From JBBPZA01 sp038199375 (lineage in GTDB: Bacteria > Actinomycetota > Thermoleophilia > Solirubrobacterales > Solirubrobacteraceae), in the NCBI GenBank assembly GCA_038199375.1, contig JBBPZA010000073.1, positions 1 to 20,811 on the forward strand: 20,811 bases of DNA, written 5' to 3'. Shown here piece after piece: positions 16,493 to 20,811 of the stretch. The position numbers were made by a program, and so were the translations under genes. Position 1 is the first letter of the stretch, and each line of letters opens with the position of its first letter. The notes beneath the pieces were generated by a model. The model was not told the DNA's origin. It did not search any database and saw only the letters and a program-made list of their open reading frames with translations.

Positions 16493-16521
16493 TTGACACC
16501 GGCGGCCCGCGGACGGATGCT
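16493..16521 (+). promoter_or_regulatory. Sigma-70-type promoter TTGACA-17-GATGCT
   Basis: TTGACA (16493-16498), a 17-bp spacer and GATGCT (16516-16521) predict a start near 16528, a few bases before the ATG at 16534. It is the only consensus -35 in the window and sits in the 80 bases between the binding protein and the membrane protein. Confidence 0.65.
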
Positions 16522-16533
16522 GGGCCACGCGCC

Positions 16534-16926
16534 ATGTCCTCGGTGCCGCTCGCCGCCAAGCTCCTTCTCGTGGCCACGTTGCTGGCCTCCATTGCCGGCG
16601 CCTTCTTCGGTCCGCCGCCGCGGCGCAGGCGCCCGGGCGCGCTCCGGTGGCTCGCGTGTCTTGGAGCGGCGCTCTACGCGGCCGCCGCCCTCGCCCTCTG
16701 GGGGGCGGGATCGCTTCTCGCCGCCGCGCTCCTCGTCGTCGCGGCCGTCGAGGTCGTCTGCCTCGCGGCCTGGCTCGCGCGGGGACGGGGCGACGACCGT
16801 CGCTGGCCGCCCGAGGAGGACATCGACCCCGACGATCCCGAGCCTCCCCGCGAGGACTGGGCGAGCTTCGAGGCCGCGCTGGACCGGTGGCGGCGCGACA
16901 AGCCCCGCAGCCCGGTCGCCGGCTAG
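16534..16926 (+). CDS. Small membrane protein of unknown function
   Basis: The 130-residue protein has three hydrophobic segments: about 5-23 (LAAKLLLVATLLASIAGAFF), 36-56 (WLACLGAALYAAAALALWGAG) and 58-80 (LLAAALLVVAAVEVVCLAAWLA). A charged, Pro/Asp/Glu-rich tail follows (RRWPPEEDIDPDDPEPPREDW...). I do not recognise a family. The frame is open far upstream inside the binding-protein gene, but the ATG at 16534 follows a good promoter and begins the hydrophobic region, so it is the likely start. It converges with panB across a small bidirectional hairpin. Confidence 0.6.
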   Translation: MSSVPLAAKLLLVATLLASIAGAFFGPPPRRRRPGALRWLACLGAALYAAAALALWGAGSLLAAALLVVAAVEVVCLAAWLARGRGDDRRWPPEEDIDPDDPEPPREDWASFEAALDRWRRDKPRSPVAG

Positions 16927-16934
16927 ACGTCGTC

Positions 16935-16949
16935 AGGCCCTACGGGCCT
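16935..16949. terminator. Small hairpin between convergent genes
   Basis: AGGCCC (16935-16940) and GGGCCT (16944-16949) enclose TAC, nine bases after the membrane protein stop and just beyond the panB stop. It could serve both strands. Confidence 0.5.
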
Positions 16950-16951
16950 CT

Positions 16952-17869
16952 CTACCAGTCGAAGCGCGCGAGGCGCTCGCCGAACTCCGGGAGCCGCGCC
17001 CGGAAGCGCTCGAGCTCCGAGGGATCGATCGAGTAGGTGTGCTCGGTGCCGGGGAATGCGCCGGAGCGGACCTCTCGGGCGTAGGCGCGCACCCCGGCGA
17101 TCATGTCGTCCTTCACGTTCGCGTAGCGCTTGGCGAAGCGCGGGTGCTGGCCGTCGTATATCCCCAGGAGGTCGTGGAAGACGAGTACCTGCCCGTCGGT
17201 CGCGTTCCCCGCGCCGATGCCGATCACCGGGACGCGGATGTGCTCCATGATCAGCTCGGTGACAGCGGCCGGGACGGCCTCGAAGACGATCGAGAAGCAG
17301 CCGGCCTCCTGGAGGGCCAGCGCGTCGTTGGCGACGTCGACGGCTCGCTCCGCGGTGCGGCCCTGCGCCTTGTAGCCGCCCAGCGCCGTGGCGGTCTGCG
17401 GGGTGAGGCCGACGTGCCCCTGGACGGGAATGCCCGCCTCCACGATCGCGCGGGCGCGGTGCACCATCGCGCCGCCGCCCTCGAGCTTGACGGCGTCGGC
17501 GCCGGCCTCCTTGACGAAGCGCTGGGCGGTGGCGATCGCCTGCTCGTCGGAGGCCTCGTAGGAGCCGAAGGGCAGGTCGGCGACGAGGAACGGCGTGCTC
17601 AGTCCGCGGCGCACGGCGGACGCCAACATGACGAGCTCGTCGACGCTCACCGGGACGGTGGAGGAGTAGCCGAGCACGGTCATGGCGCCGCTGTCGCCGA
17701 CGAGCACCGCGTCCACCCCGGCCTCCTCGGCGACCTGGGCTGACGGGTAGTCATAGGCGGTGACCATGACGATCGGCTCGCCCCGGCGCTTTCGCTCGAG
17801 CAGTTGGGGGAGGGTGATCGGAAGGCGCTCGGAGGGCGCGGTGTCGGGTGTGCGGGGGTCGGTGGACAT
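16952..17869 (-). CDS. panB: 3-methyl-2-oxobutanoate hydroxymethyltransferase
   Basis: PanB transfers a hydroxymethyl group from methylenetetrahydrofolate to 2-oxoisovalerate, giving ketopantoate, the first committed step of pantothenate synthesis. The 305-residue protein has a TIM-barrel pattern with conserved blocks VTAYDYPSA, VGDSGAMTVLGY, VADLPFGSY, KLEGG (region of metal ligands and the catalytic Glu) and GHVGLTPQ. VIGIGAGNATDGQVLVFHDLLG near the C-terminus is also diagnostic. About 20 residues at the N-terminus (STDPRTPDTAPSE) are unconserved. It is the last gene of the operon, 11 bases after panD, with a weak purine-rich ribosome-binding site. Confidence 0.97.
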   Translation of the reverse strand: MSTDPRTPDTAPSERLPITLPQLLERKRRGEPIVMVTAYDYPSAQVAEEAGVDAVLVGDSGAMTVLGYSSTVPVSVDELVMLASAVRRGLSTPFLVADLPFGSYEASDEQAIATAQRFVKEAGADAVKLEGGGAMVHRARAIVEAGIPVQGHVGLTPQTATALGGYKAQGRTAERAVDVANDALALQEAGCFSIVFEAVPAAVTELIMEHIRVPVIGIGAGNATDGQVLVFHDLLGIYDGQHPRFAKRYANVKDDMIAGVRAYAREVRSGAFPGTEHTYSIDPSELERFRARLPEFGERLARFDW

Positions 17870-17880
17870 CGTCTGCTCTT

Positions 17881-18261
17881 CTATCGCAGCAGGGTTGCGG
17901 CCGACTGGTCGACGTCCACGATGCGGTTCTCGTCGGTGACGTGAACGACCCGCGGCTCGTAGCGCTCGAGCTCGGCCTCGTCGTAGGACGCGTAGGAGAA
18001 GACGATGACCGTGTCGCCGGGGTGGACGAGCCGGGCCGCGGCTCCGTTGACCGTCAGCTCGCCCGACCCGCGCCGCCCGGCGATCGCATAGGTCTCGAAG
18101 CGGGCGCCGTTGTCGACGTCGACCACGTGCACCTGCTCGTGCTCGAGGATGTCGGCCGCCTCGAGAAGCTCGGAGCCCACGGTGATCGAGCCGACGTAGT
18201 TGAGGTCCGAGCCGGTCACCGTCGCCCGGTGGATCTTCGATTTCAGCATGACGCGCTGCAT
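17881..18261 (-). CDS. panD: Aspartate 1-decarboxylase proenzyme
   Basis: PanD makes beta-alanine from aspartate for pantothenate. The 126-residue protein contains the self-cleavage site YVGSITV, with the G24-S25 bond at the standard position; Ser25 becomes the pyruvoyl group of the mature enzyme. K9, H11 and Y22 match the known active-site set, and VNGAAARLVHPGDTVIVFSYA is the usual C-terminal half. The ATG overlaps the panC stop by one base (TGATG). An open frame upstream is antisense-like shadow of panC. It is expected to be cut into beta and alpha chains. Confidence 0.97.
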   Translation of the reverse strand: MQRVMLKSKIHRATVTGSDLNYVGSITVGSELLEAADILEHEQVHVVDVDNGARFETYAIAGRRGSGELTVNGAAARLVHPGDTVIVFSYASYDEAELERYEPRVVHVTDENRIVDVDQSAATLLR

Positions 18262-19121
18262 CAGCGCGGCCTCCCGTTCGTGTGGATCAGGGTGTTGTCG
18301 ATCAGGCGTGTGGGACCGACGCGGGCGGCGACGGCGACCAGCACATCGCCCTCCACCGCGTCGAGCGGCGCGAGGGTGTCGGGGTGGACGAGGGCAAGGT
18401 ACTCGGGCTCGACGTCGAAGGGCGCCATGGCCGCCAGGGCGGCGTCGCGGACGGCCCCGGGCGCGCGCTGGCCATGGGCGACGGCCTGCTCGGCCGCCTC
18501 GAGCCCTCGGTGCAGGGCGATAGCGCGCTCGCGGTCGGAGGGGTCCAGGTAGGCGTTGCGGCTCGACAGGGCGAGGCCGTCGGGCGCTCGGACGGTGGGC
18601 AGGACCTCGATCTCCACCGGGATGTCGAGGTCTGAGGCCATGCGACGGATGACCGCCGCCTGCTGGCCGTCCTTCTGGCCGAAGAAGGCGACGTCGGGGG
18701 CGGCCATGTTGAAGAGCTTGCACACGACGGTCGTGACCCCGTGGAAGTGCTCGGCCCCGCGCGCCTCGCCTTCCAGGGGCTCGGTGAGGCCGCCGACGGC
18801 GACGGTGGTGGCGAAGCCGTCGGGGTAGACGGTCTCCAGCGCCGGGGCGAAGACGATGTCCACCCCCCGCTCGGCTGCGACCGCGAGGTCGTGGGCCTCG
18901 TCGCGCGGGTAGGCGGCGAGGTCCTCGCCGGCCCGGAACTGCGCGGGGTTCACGAACAGCGAGACGACCACCACGTCACAGGTCTGGCGGGCGCGGCGCA
19001 TCAACGCGAGGTGGCCCTCGTGGAAGGCGCCCATCGTCGGCACCAGGCCGATGCGTTCGCCGGCGCGGCGTCGCGGGGCGAGCGCCGCGCGGAGGTCTGG
19101 GACGGTGCGCAGGAGCTTCAC
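18261..19121 (-). CDS. panC: Pantothenate synthetase
   Basis: PanC joins pantoate and beta-alanine with ATP through a pantoyl-adenylate. The 286-residue length is normal. Motifs in order are PTMGAFHEGHLALMRRA (HIGH-like ATP site), VSLFVNPAQFRAGEDLAAYPR (pantoate site), FFGQKDGQQAAVIRRM (GxKDxQQ) and LSSRNAYLDP (KMSKS-like SSRN loop). The start is GTG at 19121, overlapping the upstream stop by four bases (GTGA). Every gene join from the DUF2520 gene to panD is overlapping, so all are translated from one message. Confidence 0.97.
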   Translation of the reverse strand: MKLLRTVPDLRAALAPRRRAGERIGLVPTMGAFHEGHLALMRRARQTCDVVVVSLFVNPAQFRAGEDLAAYPRDEAHDLAVAAERGVDIVFAPALETVYPDGFATTVAVGGLTEPLEGEARGAEHFHGVTTVVCKLFNMAAPDVAFFGQKDGQQAAVIRRMASDLDIPVEIEVLPTVRAPDGLALSSRNAYLDPSDRERAIALHRGLEAAEQAVAHGQRAPGAVRDAALAAMAPFDVEPEYLALVHPDTLAPLDAVEGDVLVAVAARVGPTRLIDNTLIHTNGRPR

Positions 19122-19972
19122 GCGTGGGCTCCCTGGGCGGCGAGCGGACCGTGTGGCGAGGTGGCCGGCGGCGCGACCCTGCGCGTCGCTTCCACGAGCG
19201 CGTCGAAGAGCGGCGCCAACTCGGGAGCCCGCTCGAGGACCGCTACGCGCTGGCGGGCGACGGTCGCCTCGTCGCCGCGGGCCACCGGCCCGGTGAGCGC
19301 ACGGTCGGCGCCAAGCGACGCCCAGTTGTCGACCGTCGCGCGCACCAGCGGCACCAGGTGCTCACGCCCCACGCCTGCGGTCAGCGCGAGCTGCTCCGCG
19401 GCGGCCTCGAGGGTGACCAGGAAGTTCGAGGCGATCGAGGCGGCCGCGTGGTAGGCGGCGCGATCCTCGTCGGCGAGCTCGAACGGAATCATCCCGAGGC
19501 GGCGGGCCAGCGCATCGGCGAGCCATCGCGACCGCTCGCTCGAGCCGGCGACCGCGCACGCCGCTCCCTCGAAGCGGGCGGCGGCGTCGGCGACCGCTAG
19601 CAAGGGGTGGAAACCGAAGACCTCCTGGGCGCCGAGCGTGTGGAGCCCGGTCGCCCCGGAGCAGTGGCCGACCAGGGGACCAGCCGCCACGGCGCGTGCG
19701 GCGGCGGCGATCTCGCCGTCGGGGACGGCAAGGATGACCACGTCGGAGCCTGCCCCCGTCGCGCCATGTCCGAGCGGGCCGTCGACCTGAAGGCCGGCGT
19801 CCCCCAACGCGGTGACCAGCGCGCGGCCGAGCCGGCCCCGGCCGACCAGCCCGAAGCGCAGCCGGTCGAGCGACTGTCCCTGGGCAGGCAGGGGTGAAGG
19901 GCGGGGATGTCGGTCTAGCCGTTCCAGTTCTCGCACGGAGATACCGGTCGGTCGTGGATGTGCAGTCCGCAC
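19118..19972 (-). CDS. Rossmann-like/DUF2520 protein at the head of the pan operon, candidate ketopantoate reductase
   Basis: The 284-residue protein has a nucleotide-binding motif FGLVGRGRLGRAL (about residues 40-52), VVILAVPDGEIAAAA, GHCSGATGLHTL and FGFHPLLAVADAAARF. A C-terminal all-helical domain contains AYHAAASIASNFLVTLEAAAEQL. This is the Rossmann plus DUF2520 layout. A relative precedes panC in mycobacteria. No panE is seen here, so reduction of ketopantoate to pantoate is an attractive role. A PanG-type ketopantoate reductase known from Francisella may be of this family, but I cannot confirm that. The GTG at 19972 follows GATCTT by six bases (leaderless pattern); a GTG at 19936 is an alternative start, since the first 35 residues look unconserved. 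Confidence 0.8.
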   Translation of the reverse strand: MRTAHPRPTGISVRELERLDRHPRPSPLPAQGQSLDRLRFGLVGRGRLGRALVTALGDAGLQVDGPLGHGATGAGSDVVILAVPDGEIAAAARAVAAGPLVGHCSGATGLHTLGAQEVFGFHPLLAVADAAARFEGAACAVAGSSERSRWLADALARRLGMIPFELADEDRAAYHAAASIASNFLVTLEAAAEQLALTAGVGREHLVPLVRATVDNWASLGADRALTGPVARGDEATVARQRVAVLERAPELAPLFDALVEATRRVAPPATSPHGPLAAQGAHA

Positions 19973-20021
19973 GGTGCGAAGATCGTGGGCTCCTCCCCAT
20001 GGTAGCCGCCGTGCCCGGCTC

Positions 20022-20033
20022 TAGCATTCGCCC
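20022..20033 (+). promoter_or_regulatory. Leaderless promoter of the uracil-DNA glycosylase gene
   Basis: TAGCAT (20022-20027) lies six bases before the ATG at 20034. On the opposite strand GATCTT (19984-19979) stands six bases before the DUF2520 GTG, so the 61 bases between the two starts form a divergent promoter region. Confidence 0.55.
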
Positions 20034-20789
20034 ATGCCCACCGCGACCGAGCACCCGATCGCCTCCGGCGCCGGGCACAGGCGACGCGAGGAGCTCAAGG
20101 CGGTCTACGAGCAGGCACGAGCCTGTACGAAGTGCCCTCAGCTGGCGGCCGCGCGCACGACCGTCGTCTTCGGGGCGGGCAACGCCGACGCCGACCTCAT
20201 GTTCGTCGGCGAGGCCCCGGGGGCCAACGAGGACCAGCAGGGCCTCCCCTTCGTCGGCCGGGCGGGCAAGCTGCTCGACCGGCTGCTCGAGGAGATCGGG
20301 ATGCGGCGCAGGGACGTGTTCGTGGTGAATGTTCTCAAGTGCCATCCTCCCGGTAACCGGGACCCTCAGCCTTCGGAGATCGATGCCTGCCAGGACTATC
20401 TCCTGCGCCAGGTCGAGCTCATCGAGCCCCGGGTGGTCTGCACGCTGGGCAACTTCGCCACCAAGCTGCTGCGAGCCGACATCACCGGGATCACGCGGCT
20501 GCACGGTCGCGCCGAGGTGCGCACGATCGGGCCTCGCGCCGTACGCCTCTACCCGCTCTTCCACCCCGCGGCGGCGCTCTACACGCCGCGGATGGTCGAG
20601 ACGCTGCGCGAGGACTTCGCGCGCATCCCCGAGTTGGTCGCGCTGCCCGAGCCGCCCCAGCCCGAGCCGCTCGAGGAGGTGCGCGAGCCCGAGGCGAGGC
20701 CGGAGCCCGAGCTGGCGGTTCCCGAGCCCGAGCTGGCGATCGAGGTCGGGGCGGCGGAACGCGAGCGCGAGCAGCTCGGCCTGTTCTGA
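20034..20789 (+). CDS. Family 4 uracil-DNA glycosylase with clamp-motif tail
   Basis: The enzyme removes uracil from DNA to start base excision repair. The 251-residue protein has the family 4 iron-sulfur cysteines C31 and C34 (CTKC), C103 (KCHPPGNRDP) and C119 (DACQDYL). Motif A is GEAPGANED (59-67), then QGLPFVGRAGKLLD, and motif B has FHPAA (176-180). A Pro/Glu-rich tail of about 50 residues (201-251, repeats of PEP and EPEL) follows, and the last five residues are QLGLF, matching the beta-clamp-binding consensus QLxLF. Family 4 enzymes from thermophiles are usually near 200 residues, so the tail is an extra. The start is set by the leaderless -10. It is divergent from the pan operon. Confidence 0.93.
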   Translation: MPTATEHPIASGAGHRRREELKAVYEQARACTKCPQLAAARTTVVFGAGNADADLMFVGEAPGANEDQQGLPFVGRAGKLLDRLLEEIGMRRRDVFVVNVLKCHPPGNRDPQPSEIDACQDYLLRQVELIEPRVVCTLGNFATKLLRADITGITRLHGRAEVRTIGPRAVRLYPLFHPAAALYTPRMVETLREDFARIPELVALPEPPQPEPLEEVREPEARPEPELAVPEPELAIEVGAAEREREQLGLF

Positions 20790-20790
20790 G

Positions 20791-20811
20791 TTGGCCTACC
20801 GCGTCGCGCGG
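20791..20811 (+). CDS. Possible start of the next gene, cut by the window edge
   Basis: A TTG two bases after... the glycosylase stop (TGA, G, TTG) opens a frame reading MAYRVAR. This would suit an operon partner, possibly the N-terminus of a primosomal protein or another protein, but seven codons cannot identify it. Confidence is low. Confidence 0.25.

Noticed and set aside
19362..20564. A 400-codon minus-strand frame across the glycosylase and the DUF2520 gene
   Set aside because: It overlaps two well-supported genes, one of them in the same direction but another frame. The product is low-complexity Arg/Ala/Pro.

Overview
This is a high-GC window whose gene neighbourhoods are actinobacterial: rpsA-coaE, uvrB/uvrA, and a Rossmann/DUF2520-panC-panD cluster like the mycobacterial one. 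GC-rich third positions, many GTG/TTG starts, start-stop overlaps, a CGAAC-N4-GTTCG LexA-type box and several apparently leaderless promoters agree. The class Thermoleophilia (Solirubrobacterales-like) is my best guess. That is an inference, since there is no rRNA to test it. I found no tRNA, rRNA, CRISPR array, insertion sequence or origin.

Region 1 (1-5528, housekeeping). The 3' part of rpsA (ribosomal protein S1, with a long acidic repeat tail) is followed by coaE (last step of CoA synthesis) and an overlapping membrane-anchored lytic transglycosylase. A VapBC-type toxin-antitoxin pair on the minus strand faces them. Then comes uvrB, followed by a tiny gene resembling only the C-terminal domain of the adenine glycosylase MutY.

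Region 2 (5529-9623). A DivIVA-like coiled-coil protein with a Pro/Glu repeat linker precedes uvrA. The uvrA promoter carries a large palindrome with an SOS box at its centre.

Region 3 (9624-14760, accessory island, lower GC). It holds an AbiEi/AbiEii type IV toxin-antitoxin pair, a MerR-type regulator fused to a bifunctional-nuclease (BFN/DUF151) domain with its own MerR-style 19-bp-spacer promoter, an XRE regulator/nucleotidyltransferase pair, and a second VapBC pair. Hairpins and gene-remnant-like pieces separate these modules. With the vapBC pair at 2.5-3.2 kb there are four toxin-antitoxin-like modules within about 12 kb.

Region 4 (14821-20811). A hexapeptide-repeat acyltransferase overlaps an orphan Tat/lipoprotein sugar-type substrate-binding protein. 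A small membrane protein has its own TTGACA promoter. The minus-strand pantothenate operon DUF2520-panC-panD-panB feeds the same CoA pathway as coaE. A divergent family 4 uracil-DNA glycosylase has a C-terminal extension ending in a beta-clamp-type pentapeptide, QLGLF. The window closes at the possible start of another gene.

The most interesting items are the MerR-BFN fusion with its operator, the clamp-motif tail on the uracil-DNA glycosylase, the stand-alone MutY C-terminal-like protein, the SOS palindrome at uvrA, and the recurrent leaderless promoter architecture (TAnnnT, six bases, start codon) shared by repair genes and toxin-antitoxin modules.
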